Assembly (NCBI GenBank): GCA_003646715.1
Contig: QMLL01000008.1
Span: 1 to 17,090 of the forward strand
DNA: 17,090 nt
Direction: 5' to 3'
DNA from: Deltaproteobacteria bacterium
Lineage (GTDB): Bacteria; Desulfobacterota; Syntrophobacteria; B119-G9
Position 1 is the first letter of the stretch. The number at the start of each line of letters is the position of its first letter. The notes under the pieces are model-generated. The model saw only the letters and a list, made by a program, of their open reading frames with translations, made no database searches and had not been told where the DNA came from. The translations under genes and the position numbers were made by a program. Of this stretch, positions 7,112-13,527 are shown piece by piece.

Positions 7112-7128
7112 GTGTTCCACCGGAACAC
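7112..7128 (+). repeat. Intercistronic hairpin before the first DUF5320 gene
   Basis: GTGTTCC and GGAACAC form a perfect 7-bp stem around ACC. It starts 5 nt after the stop of ATPase 2 and just before a strong ribosome-binding site. There is no T-run. It may separate mRNA abundance of the ATPases from the small Gly-rich proteins. Confidence 0.6.
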
Positions 7129-7144
7129 GGAAAGGAGAGATAAA

Positions 7145-7396
7145 ATGCCAGGTTTTGATGGAACAGGACCACTGGGTCGAGGACCTCGCACAGGGAGAGG
7201 CCTTGGCAGATGTGGCAGAGGAGCTAATCGTGGAGTTTCCGGAAGCGGATATGGCAGATCCTGGTTCGGCCGAGCTTTCGACATGTGCCGCGGGCGCTTC
7301 GGAAGAGGCGGCGGAAGATCTGGATTTGGACGAAACTCTTTCGGAAACAATCAGGGCTTCGGAAGACGTGGATCTTCCGGGTCTCGAAACTGGTAA
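7145..7396 (+). CDS. DUF5320-type Gly/Arg-rich small protein 1
   Basis: This 83-residue protein opens with MPGFDGTGPLG, the signature start of DUF5320 proteins, shared exactly with the next gene. The rest is almost entirely Gly, Arg, Phe and Ser, with FGRG-like repeats (41-75) and two cysteines (C23, C48). Unlike its neighbour it lacks the C-terminal coiled coil, so it is a short variant. The start ATG 7145 follows AAAGGAGAG; the frame could extend upstream to 7103 but that overlaps the ATPase stop. Function unknown. Such proteins recur beside NifX/ORP and MinD-like ATPase genes, which suggests a shared metal-cluster task. The +1 frame is also open, from skewed codons, and is a shadow. Confidence 0.75.
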   Translation: MPGFDGTGPLGRGPRTGRGLGRCGRGANRGVSGSGYGRSWFGRAFDMCRGRFGRGGGRSGFGRNSFGNNQGFGRRGSSGSRNW

Positions 7397-7430
7397 ATAC
7401 CAAAACTTTGTATAGAAAGGAGGGATACAT

Positions 7431-7787
7431 ATGCCAGGATTCGATGGAACCGGACCACTTGGCCAGGGACCAATGACAGGCTGGGGCAGAGGTTTTTGCG
7501 CCCCGGGAAGCCGCAGATTTGCTTATCGTGGTTTAGGCCCCTGGGGCTTCGGCCGTGGTAGAGGCTGGGGCCGTGGTTGGGGTCGAGGCCTTGGGCTCGG
7601 TCGTGGATGGGGCCGAGGCTGGGGCAGAGGTCTTGGCTGGTGGTGGTGGCGAGGGCCAGCGTGGTTGACTCCCGAAGAAGAAAAGGCTTTTCTGGAAGAT
7701 GAGGTAACCTTCCTGGAAAGGGAGATCAACGACATGCGCCAGCGCCTCGCCGAGCTGGAAGCTGAATCCACCGGCCAAGCCGAATAA
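7431..7787 (+). CDS. DUF5320 protein 2 with GRGWGRG repeats and C-terminal coiled coil
   Basis: This 118-residue protein has the DUF5320 start MPGFDGTGPLGQGP. A Gly/Arg/Trp repeat region follows (36-69, GRGW/GRGL units) with a WWWW run (70-73). Residues 79-112 form a charged amphipathic helix (PEEEKAFLEDEVTFLEREI), likely a coiled coil for oligomerisation. The start ATG 7431 has a near-consensus AAAGGAGGG. It is the last gene of the operon: a strong terminator begins 9 bp after the stop. The repeat coding DNA (about 7540-7640) is G-rich and low-complexity, so repeat number may vary between strains. Function unknown. Confidence 0.85.
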   Translation: MPGFDGTGPLGQGPMTGWGRGFCAPGSRRFAYRGLGPWGFGRGRGWGRGWGRGLGLGRGWGRGWGRGLGWWWWRGPAWLTPEEEKAFLEDEVTFLEREINDMRQRLAELEAESTGQAE

Positions 7788-7795
7788 CTGCAACC

Positions 7796-7845
7796 GGGGA
7801 GTACACATATCACCCACCCCTATCCAGTGTACTCCCCTTTTTTTT
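7796..7845 (+). terminator. Rho-independent terminator of the ORP operon
   Basis: A perfect 11-bp stem is formed by GGGGAGTACAC (7796-7806) and GTGTACTCCCC (7827-7837), with a 20-nt loop, followed by eight T (7838-7845). Confidence 0.93.
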
Positions 7846-7885
7846 CTTCAAAAACACTCCTAAATGCTATTAAACATGGATTGCT

Positions 7886-7910
7886 GTCATTCCCGCGGAA
7901 GCGGGAATCC
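7886..7910 (+). repeat. REP-like palindromic repeat, copy 3
   Basis: The 8-bp arms ATTCCCGC / GCGGGAAT surround GGAA. It differs at one base from the copy at 1433-1457. It lies between the convergent ORP operon and porB, a typical place for such repeats. Confidence 0.85.
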
Positions 7911-7958
7911 ATTCGTACTTGCTCCGTTATCTCAAAGTACTTCCAGATAAATAAAGGC

Positions 7959-8855
7959 CTACAATTTCGCCCTTCTCAAAACATCATCCCAGTTCCTGTC
8001 AACTTCCTTCTGAAATTCTTCTACCAGTTCCGCGGGCATTTTGCTGAATCTGCCCTGTGCCTCCAGGTATTCATTCACCCGCTTTTTCCTCCCGCTTCTG
8101 GCAATATTCAGGCTCTTACCCGTGAGTTTTAGTTCACCGCCCTCAACCTCGTACAGAATTACTACTCCACTCTCAACAGCAAGTCTTCCTATTTTTACGG
8201 TATCAGATGCCGGGTATCCCCATCCTGCAGGACAAGGACTGGCCACGTGCATGAACCGCGTGCCTTTCTTGTTTTTGGCTTTCAGAAACTTTTCATAAAG
8301 GTCTCCAGGATACGAAGAACACGTCGTCGCAAGGTATGACAGATTATGAGCCTCCATAATCTTTAAGAAGTTTTTCTTTGGCTGCTGCTTTGTCAGTACC
8401 GGCGTGGTGGTCGTGTAGGCTCCGAGAGGCGTAGCACTTGATCTCTGAACCCCCGTGTTCATGTACGCCTCGTTATCGTAACAAATGTAGATAAAATCTG
8501 TTTGCCTTTCTGCGGCACCGCTTAAAGCTTGAATTCCCATATCAAAGGTTCCGCCATCTCCCGCCATTCCTACAACGGTGAAATCGTTTATACCTCTGGC
8601 CTTGAGGCCTGCCACGAGACCGGTGGCTGATGCAGCAGTGCTGGCAAAAGTATTGTTCACCGCATTTACAGCGATGGGTGTTTTAGGATAAATCCCATGC
8701 AGTATTGTAAGACAGCACGCTGGCAGGGTTACAATGGTTTTCGGACCAAGAGCCTTTAAAATGTACCTGTAGGCAATACTCAAACCACAGCCGGCACAGG
8801 TTCTGGTGCCAGGCAATATAAATTCTTCTCCCGGAAGATCAAGAGTAGTAGCCAT
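7959..8855 (-). CDS. porB: Pyruvate (2-oxoacid):ferredoxin oxidoreductase, beta subunit
   Basis: This 298-residue subunit binds thiamine pyrophosphate and the proximal [4Fe-4S] cluster for CoA-dependent oxidative decarboxylation of a 2-oxoacid, or the reverse. It shows the CAGCG pair (C20, C23), C48 and C208 (SPCPAGW) as likely cluster ligands. The TPP-binding motif runs from GDGGTFDMG (99-107) to YDNEAYMNTG (126-135). Length is normal for a stand-alone PorB. The start ATG is at 8855 with GGGAAGG upstream on the minus strand. It lies 64 bp downstream of porA, in the same operon. Pyruvate is the likeliest substrate given the PorA partner, but other 2-oxoacids cannot be excluded. Confidence 0.92.
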   Translation of the reverse strand: MATTLDLPGEEFILPGTRTCAGCGLSIAYRYILKALGPKTIVTLPACCLTILHGIYPKTPIAVNAVNNTFASTAASATGLVAGLKARGINDFTVVGMAGDGGTFDMGIQALSGAAERQTDFIYICYDNEAYMNTGVQRSSATPLGAYTTTTPVLTKQQPKKNFLKIMEAHNLSYLATTCSSYPGDLYEKFLKAKNKKGTRFMHVASPCPAGWGYPASDTVKIGRLAVESGVVILYEVEGGELKLTGKSLNIARSGRKKRVNEYLEAQGRFSKMPAELVEEFQKEVDRNWDDVLRRAKL

Positions 8856-8919
8856 TTTTCACCTTCCCAGTAGATTGTTTTATTAAAATATTAACGCTCA
8901 AATTCGTTCAAGCTTATCC

Positions 8920-10128
8920 TCACACACCTGAGCCAAGCCATTGAGGTGTTTTCATCTCATGGCCTTCTTTCATTTTCGCCAGAACGTCTTCAATAGCACC
9001 CACAAGGTCACCAGGGTTCAGATCTTTTCCCCCAAGACCAACAATAAAATTCAGAACCTGCGGGCGATGGCCATTATGACTAAAAAGCGCAGCTTTCAGC
9101 TCACTGCAGAGCACCCCTTCATATCCATAGCTGATCCCTTTCTCGAATACAGCCAGTACTCGCGCATTCTTGGTAGCATTTGAAAGGTCTTCCGCAGGAA
9201 AGGGCCTGAAGATATTTAACCCCAGTACTCCAATTTTTATTCCCTTATCACGTAAAATGTCCGTTGCAGCAGTGGCTTCACTTGCAACAGAACCCTGCGC
9301 CACAAACAGTATCTCGGCATCATCCGCCCTGTACCTGTAAAGGGGATCGGAATAATCTCTGCCGAACTTTTCGGCAAATTCAGTTCCAACTTCTCGATAC
9401 ACAGGCAATACATTTTCCAGAGTTTTTTGCAAGCGTCGTCTAAACCCCATGTAGCTGGGGCAGAGCTCACCGTCTGGCCCCGGCAACGGGTCTGTCATTA
9501 CCACCGGATTTATATTGATGGGATTATCAGGATCAATTTCGTATACAGGTTCAAACGGAGGCAAAAATTCATCAACTTCTTTCTGGTCTGGAACTTCAAC
9601 AGGCATGACAGTATGTGACAACCTGAATCCGTCGAAACATACCATAGTAGGCACCAGGACTCTTTCTGAAAGTTTAAATGCCATAATTACCTTGTCCAGA
9701 ATTTCCTGGTTATTTTTGCAGTAAAGTTGAATCCATCCGGTGTCCCTCTGCGATAGCGTGTCTTGCATATCGTTAAGAATGGTCCATGGTGCACCAAGCC
9801 CCCTGTTGGCAACCGCCATAACAATGGGAACTCTAGCACCCGCGGCCCAGTGAAGTTGTTCATTCATGTAGGCCAGACCATTTGCAGAAGTTGCGGTGAA
9901 AACCCGTGCTCCCACAAGCGATGCTGATATACAAACTCCCATTGCACTGTGTTCACTTTCCACACGAACAAACTCGGCATCCAGTTCACCACTTTCCACA
10001 TACGCAGAAAGAGTTTCAGGAATTTTTGACTGGGGAGTGATAGGGTAAGCCGCGATCACCTGCACCTTGCATAACTTGGCAGCCAGTGCCGCCGTTTCGT
10101 TACCAGTGATTATTTTAGTTGCTGACAT
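8920..10128 (-). CDS. porA: Pyruvate (2-oxoacid):ferredoxin oxidoreductase, alpha subunit
   Basis: This 402-residue alpha subunit carries AYPITPQS (27-34), VESEHSAMG (56-64) and TSANGL (80-85) of the pyrimidine-binding side. A later transketolase C-terminal-like region follows (about 265-385). It partners PorB at the TPP site. The start ATG is at 10128, with GAGGT 6 bp upstream. No gamma (transferase-type) or delta (2[4Fe-4S] ferredoxin) subunit lies next to it: upstream are 259 non-coding bases and the PxxKW gene, and downstream of porB is a convergent terminator. The missing subunits are either elsewhere or replaced by a separate ferredoxin. Confidence 0.92.
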   Translation of the reverse strand: MSATKIITGNETAALAAKLCKVQVIAAYPITPQSKIPETLSAYVESGELDAEFVRVESEHSAMGVCISASLVGARVFTATSANGLAYMNEQLHWAAGARVPIVMAVANRGLGAPWTILNDMQDTLSQRDTGWIQLYCKNNQEILDKVIMAFKLSERVLVPTMVCFDGFRLSHTVMPVEVPDQKEVDEFLPPFEPVYEIDPDNPININPVVMTDPLPGPDGELCPSYMGFRRRLQKTLENVLPVYREVGTEFAEKFGRDYSDPLYRYRADDAEILFVAQGSVASEATAATDILRDKGIKIGVLGLNIFRPFPAEDLSNATKNARVLAVFEKGISYGYEGVLCSELKAALFSHNGHRPQVLNFIVGLGGKDLNPGDLVGAIEDVLAKMKEGHEMKTPQWLGSGV

Positions 10129-10291
10129 GTTCTACCTCAATTTTTGGAGTATTTTCCCCATTTAAAATAAAGAATCAAAACTATCAGAGATATTTCAATT
10201 AGTGCTGATTCCACAGGAAGTCAACAGGAATTTTAACCATACCATGAAGCAAACGGCGAGGCGACTCGGACGTATCGAAAAGATGATGGTC

Positions 10292-10341
10292 AGAAAGGTT
10301 AAAAGTTTGGGTTTTGTAAACCGCTCACTCTTAACCTTTCT
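10292..10341. repeat. 11-bp inverted repeat with nested hairpin, upstream of porA
   Basis: AGAAAGGTTAA (10292-10302) and TTAACCTTTCT (10331-10341) are exact complements. The 28-nt loop contains a second small hairpin, GGTTT-TGT-AAACC (10310-10322). Neither strand has a T-run after it. It lies about 160 bp upstream of porA and could be a leader structure, an operator or a weak terminator of the PxxKW gene. Confidence 0.55.
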
Positions 10342-10358
10342 ATGCCATCACACAAGAA

Positions 10359-10420
10359 AAGGCTTCCTCAATTCAACATGAGCTAAATTAACGGCGCCTT
10401 GTACTGCGCTTGGAAGCCTT
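10359..10420 (-). terminator. Possible terminator-like inverted repeat at end of PxxKW gene
   Basis: AAGGCTTCC (10359-10367) and GGAAGCCTT (10412-10420) pair perfectly over 9 bp and flank the gene's TAA stop. On the minus strand the distal arm runs into TTTCTT. The 44-nt loop is long and one arm lies inside the coding region, so this is only a candidate. Confidence 0.35.
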
Positions 10421-10672
10421 CAGGGGGTTAATCTTTACGGAAGTTTTTCCACTACTTGTTTTTACATGAGTAGCGAAATTGCATCTTCCGTTTTTCCACT
10501 TCAGTGCCGGATCAGGATATGCCTGACAGTATCTCCCGCTGGGAAGATCCAGAATACGATCACATCCTTCGCAGCTTTCTACGATTTGATGGCAGCTACC
10601 ACCGTTGAACCCACAACCACTTTTCGTCATGAACACACATTCCATACCGGCTTTAACAGTTTCACAATGCAA
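10388..10672 (-). CDS. PxxKW family cysteine-rich protein
   Basis: This 94-residue protein has eight cysteines (C3, C12, C20, C27, C34, C37, C49, C64) and the family motif P-x-x-K-W as PALKW (55-59), followed by a very basic tail ending in TRRR. The family is known from anaerobic Desulfobacterota; function is unestablished, and a metal or cluster role is suggested by the cysteines. Start: a GTG at 10681 overlaps the Shine-Dalgarno AGGAGG (10686-10681), so it cannot be the start. TTG at 10672 has ideal 8-nt spacing and gives MHCETV..., matching the family's usual beginning. It is followed on the same strand by porAB after 259 bp. Co-regulation with porAB is possible but unshown. Confidence 0.8.
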   Translation of the reverse strand: MHCETVKAGMECVFMTKSGCGFNGGSCHQIVESCEGCDRILDLPSGRYCQAYPDPALKWKNGRCNFATHVKTSSGKTSVKINPLKASKRSTRRR

Positions 10673-10888
10673 GGGTATCACCTCCTAAAAATTTTTTCAC
10701 CAACGCAAAAATAATCACCAGCTTTTGTGCCGGAATTTGTCTCAAGTTGGTCAGATTCAAAAGAACCGAGAATTCGTATCTCAGATTTCAACAGGAGTCA
10801 AGGACTTTTTGAAAAATTTTGCAAATGAGTTCTCTAGAAGACTATTTTATCTTTCGGGATCGTGAGCATTGTGATTATAATAATAAAA

Positions 10889-10906
10889 TCTAATAATATT
10901 ATTAGA
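10889..10906. promoter_or_regulatory. 18-bp perfect palindrome upstream of hysBA (candidate operator)
   Basis: TCTAATAATATTATTAGA is perfectly self-complementary, about 145 bp before the hysB start. Its AT-rich Fur/PerR-like look suggests a metal or redox regulator, but AT-rich palindromes also arise by chance. The regulator is not identifiable. Confidence 0.4.
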
Positions 10907-10967
10907 AACGCATATTATTTGGACACTATTTTACTAAGCAACATTCTATTTTTTTCGTAAAGAAAAC

Positions 10968-10996
10968 TTGCACTTGAACTAAATTTGTGATAAATT
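10968..10996 (+). promoter_or_regulatory. Candidate sigma70-type promoter of the hydrogenase operon
   Basis: TTGCAC (10968-10973) and TAAATT (10991-10996) are separated by 17 bp. The match to TTGACA/TATAAT is modest. A start near 11003 would leave a leader of about 48 nt. Confidence 0.3.
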
Positions 10997-11050
10997 GCTA
11001 GCGTTTTAATAGTTCTTATTTTCACTAACTCTAAAAAAGGGGGGTCTACC

Positions 11051-11965
11051 ATGAGCTTATCGCGAAGAGATTTCCTTAAAATTTGCGGTACCTCCAGTGT
11101 TGCCTTAGGCTTTTCACAGATGATGGTACCGGGGATTGTGAATGCATTGGAGAAGGCACTCTCCGGGAATCCACCTGTGATCTGGATTCAGGGCTCTGGA
11201 TGTTCTGGATGCTCGGTGTCTATTCTCAACGCAGTTCATCCAACTATCCAGGAAGTCCTCCTCAAAATCATCAGTCTCAAAGTCCATCCTACCGTGATGG
11301 CTGCCCAAGGCACAACCGTTTTAGAGGTCGCTGCAAACATTTCTAAACAATTCAAGGGCAAATTTTTCCTTGTAGTTGAAGGTTCAATACCAACTGCAGC
11401 AAATGGTAAATACTGCGTGGTTGGTGAACTTGGCGGCAAATCTGTGACCATGCTGGATTGGACAAAAGATTTGGCTTCTAAAGCAAAGGCAGCAATAGCC
11501 GTCGGTAGCTGCGCAAGTTATGGCGGGATACCTGCAGCGCAACCCAATCCCACAAAAGCTCAATCTCTCATAGAAATACTCAACAAGGCTGATATTAAGA
11601 CTCCCGTTATCAATATTCCTGGTTGCCCTCCTCACCCGGACTGGATGGTTGGAACGCTGGCTTACGTGCTGTTATACGGAATTCCTGAGCTCGATGAAAA
11701 CAACAGACCCACTCTGTTTTATGGAACTCTAGTTCACGATCATTGCCCGTACAGGTCGTATTACGAAGAAGGGAAATTCGCCAAGTATTTCGGAGATGAA
11801 GGTTGCAGATACGAACTTGGTTGTAAAGGACCGGAGACTTACTGCGATACATGGAAGAGAAAATTCAATAATGGCACCAACTGGTGTGTTCAGAATGCCA
11901 TCTGTATTGGATGCGTACAGCCAAAATTCTGGGACGAATTTTCACCCTTTTATGAAGCATTATAA
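11051..11965 (+). CDS. hysB: Periplasmic [NiFeSe] hydrogenase small subunit (Tat signal, three Fe-S clusters)
   Basis: This 304-residue electron-transfer subunit starts with a Tat signal (SRRDFLK, 4-10, then a hydrophobic stretch to ~29), so the folded heterodimer is exported to the periplasm. Proximal [4Fe-4S] ligands: C51, C54, C154 (GSCASYGG) and C192 (PGCPPHPDW). Distal ligands: H229, C232, C252, C258. The medial site has C279 in NWCV where ordinary NiFe enzymes have proline (NWPV), plus C285 and C288. This favours a medial [4Fe-4S] cluster, as in HysB. The first medial ligand is oddly placed: C265 is +7 from C258, whereas the usual cysteine is +9 (here Thr). The start is ATG 11051 with AAGGGGGG upstream. 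The stop overlaps the hysA ribosome-binding site. No cytochrome subunit is visible; electrons likely go to periplasmic c-type cytochromes. Confidence 0.93.
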   Translation: MSLSRRDFLKICGTSSVALGFSQMMVPGIVNALEKALSGNPPVIWIQGSGCSGCSVSILNAVHPTIQEVLLKIISLKVHPTVMAAQGTTVLEVAANISKQFKGKFFLVVEGSIPTAANGKYCVVGELGGKSVTMLDWTKDLASKAKAAIAVGSCASYGGIPAAQPNPTKAQSLIEILNKADIKTPVINIPGCPPHPDWMVGTLAYVLLYGIPELDENNRPTLFYGTLVHDHCPYRSYYEEGKFAKYFGDEGCRYELGCKGPETYCDTWKRKFNNGTNWCVQNAICIGCVQPKFWDEFSPFYEAL

Positions 11966-11977
11966 GGAGGGACTGTA

Positions 11978-13459
11978 ATGGCAAAGAAAATAACTATTGA
12001 TCCTTTAACCAGGATAGAGGGTCACTTAAAAATAGAAGTAGATGTGGAAGGGGGGAAGGTCGTAAATGCCAAGAGTTCTGGCATGCTCTTCCGTGGTTTT
12101 GAATTGATTTTAAAAGGGCGAGATCCAAGGGATGCGCCTCAAATTACCCAGAGAATATGCGGTGTCTGCCCCACGGCCCATGGAACGGCTTCGGTGAGGT
12201 GCCTTGACATGGCATTTGGTATAAAACCTCCAACCAACGGCAGACTGGTTAGAAACTTAATCCTGGGTGCAAACTATATTCAATCGCATGTGTTGCACTT
12301 CTTTCATCTGGCAGCTCTTGACTACGTAAAAGGTCCAAATACCGCACCATTTGTTCCTAGATACGACGGACCTGGAATCTACAAGTTGAGCAAAGCGGTA
12401 AACAACAAGGCGGTTGAAGCCTACCTGAAGGCTCTGGACCTTAGAAGAAAAGCCCACGAAATGCTGGCCATATTTGGGGGTAAAGTGCCTCATGTACAAG
12501 CTTTGATTCCGGGAGGAGTTACTGAACCGATTAATGCCGATAAGATAATAAGGTTTTACTGGAGCCTACAGGAGCTTAAAGAGGCCGTAAATACGATCTA
12601 CCTGCCAACAGTCTACCTGGTTGGCAAAGCATATGGAGAGTTATTTAAGGTTGGTAAAGGACACAAGAACGTTCTTTCTTACGGCGTGTTCCCAATGGAT
12701 GACGATGACAAGACGTTCTTGCTCAAACAGGGTGTCTATACGAAAGGCAAAGACTATCCTCTGGATGTTAAGAAAATTACCGAGGAGATTAAATACTCTT
12801 GGTACAATGACAAAGAAGTTAAGAGGTATCCGGGGAACGGTTACACCGATGTAACACCAGATAAGAAAGGCGGATATTCCTTTATCAAGGCACCAAGGTA
12901 CAACGGTTTGCCTCACGAAGTTGGCCCATTGGCCAGAATGTGGATAACAAATCCTGTGCTAAGCAAGCATGCCAATGCTTTTCTTGGAGTACCAAAATCC
13001 AAAGACGTCAGGATGAGGGACCTTGGAGACAAGGCCTTTTCAATTATAGGTAGACATGTAGCAAGAGCAGAGGAATGCTGGTATGTGATACTGGCAATGG
13101 AAAAATGGATAGACCAGCTTCAGCTCGGAAAGCCCGTCAACACACAATACAAAATTCCAAAACAGGCAGAGGGTTACGGTTTATCAGAGGCTCCCAGGGG
13201 CTCCGTAGGACACTGGATTTCCATAAAAGATGGTAAGATTGCCAATTATCAGATCGTTGCTCCAACAACCTGGAACGCAAGCCCTAGCGATAACAAGGAA
13301 ACCAGGGGACCCATTGAGGAAGCCTTAATCGGGGCACCTGTGCCGGATATGAAAAATCCTGTAAACGTGGCGAGGGTCGTACGATCCTTTGATCCGTGAC
13401 TGGCCTGTGCCGTGCACGTGTTGCACGCAGGATCTGAAGAAGTGATCAAAGTCCAGTAA
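11978..13459 (+). CDS. hysA: [NiFeSe] hydrogenase large subunit, selenoprotein (UGA at 13397-13399 read as selenocysteine)
   Basis: The catalytic subunit (H2 to 2H+ + 2e-, reversible) is 493 residues with readthrough. The N-terminal site has RIEGH (12-16) and RICGVCPTAHG (59-69; C61, C64 bind Ni-Fe). At TGA 13397 a standard reading would end after Arg-Ser-Phe-Asp-Pro, losing the essential C-terminal Ni ligands. The same frame continues Leu-Ala-Cys-Ala-Val-His and 13 more residues to TAA 13457. This equals the conserved DP(C/U)xxCxxH motif with Sec474 and C477, and maturation cleavage after H480. The 13-residue tail would be removed by HysD. A SECIS-like hairpin follows at once. It has no signal peptide and is exported with HysB. 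The start ATG 11978 has AAGGAGG overlapping the hysB stop. A nonsense mutation is the only alternative, but the intact motif after TGA argues against it. Confidence 0.92.
13404..13431 (+). promoter_or_regulatory. SECIS-like hairpin immediately after the hysA UGA
   Basis: Arms CCTG (13404-13407) and CAGG (13428-13431) form a lower stem. A 3-nt TGC bulge (13408-13410) follows on the 5' side. The upper stem is CGTGCA (13411-13416) with TGCACG (13422-13427), and the 5-nt loop CGTGT contains GU. This resembles bacterial SECIS elements that recruit SelB: hairpin close after UGA, bulged U, GU in the apical loop. Confidence 0.7.
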
Positions 13460-13480
13460 TTAACTGACCTCTCTTGTTTA

Positions 13481-13511
13481 GGGCTGCTGTTCGTTCAGTA
13501 GCCCTTTTTTT
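13481..13511 (+). terminator. Rho-independent terminator between hysA and hysD
   Basis: GGGCTGCTG (13481-13489) and CAGTAGCCC (13496-13504) pair over 9 bp with one G-T wobble and a 6-nt loop, followed by seven T (13505-13511). It would set structural-subunit mRNA above hysD-hyp mRNA, or the downstream genes may have their own promoter. Confidence 0.85.
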
Positions 13512-13527
13512 ACGCAGGAAAATGAAA

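Larger units (their letters stand above)
10673..11050. other. Divergent intergenic region between PxxKW gene and hysB
   Basis: I see no gene in these 378 bases. They hold the PxxKW ribosome-binding site (10681-10686), an AT-rich 18-bp palindrome (10889-10906), a candidate sigma70-type promoter (10968-10996) and the hysB ribosome-binding site before 11051. I found no GG-N10-GC sigma54 promoter facing hysB, and no copy of the ORP-operon palindrome. Confidence 0.6.

Noticed and set aside
7155..7415. Acidic alternative frame over DUF5320 gene 1
   Set aside because: It arises from the skewed GGN/CGN codons; the other frame has the ribosome-binding site and the MPGFDGTGPLG signature.
7827..8132. 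Plus-strand frame with SFPRKRES
   Set aside because: It starts inside the terminator, translates the repeat, and overlaps porB on the opposite strand.
8920..8922. Possible selenocysteine at the porA TGA stop
   Set aside because: A TAA follows one codon later, and PorA is full length without extension.
10705..10719. Sigma54-like promoter for the PxxKW gene on the minus strand
   Set aside because: The GG and GC elements are 11 bp apart instead of 10, and the start site would fall almost on the Shine-Dalgarno sequence.
13397..13399. TGA as a genuine stop, making hysA a broken gene
   Set aside because: The downstream codons keep the invariant Ala-Cys-x-x-His motif in frame, HysB has NiFeSe-type cysteines, and a matching protease gene follows.
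13474..13527. Longer start for hysD
   Set aside because: The extension runs through the terminator hairpin and T-run, and its peptide has no family similarity; ATG 13528 has proper AGGA spacing.
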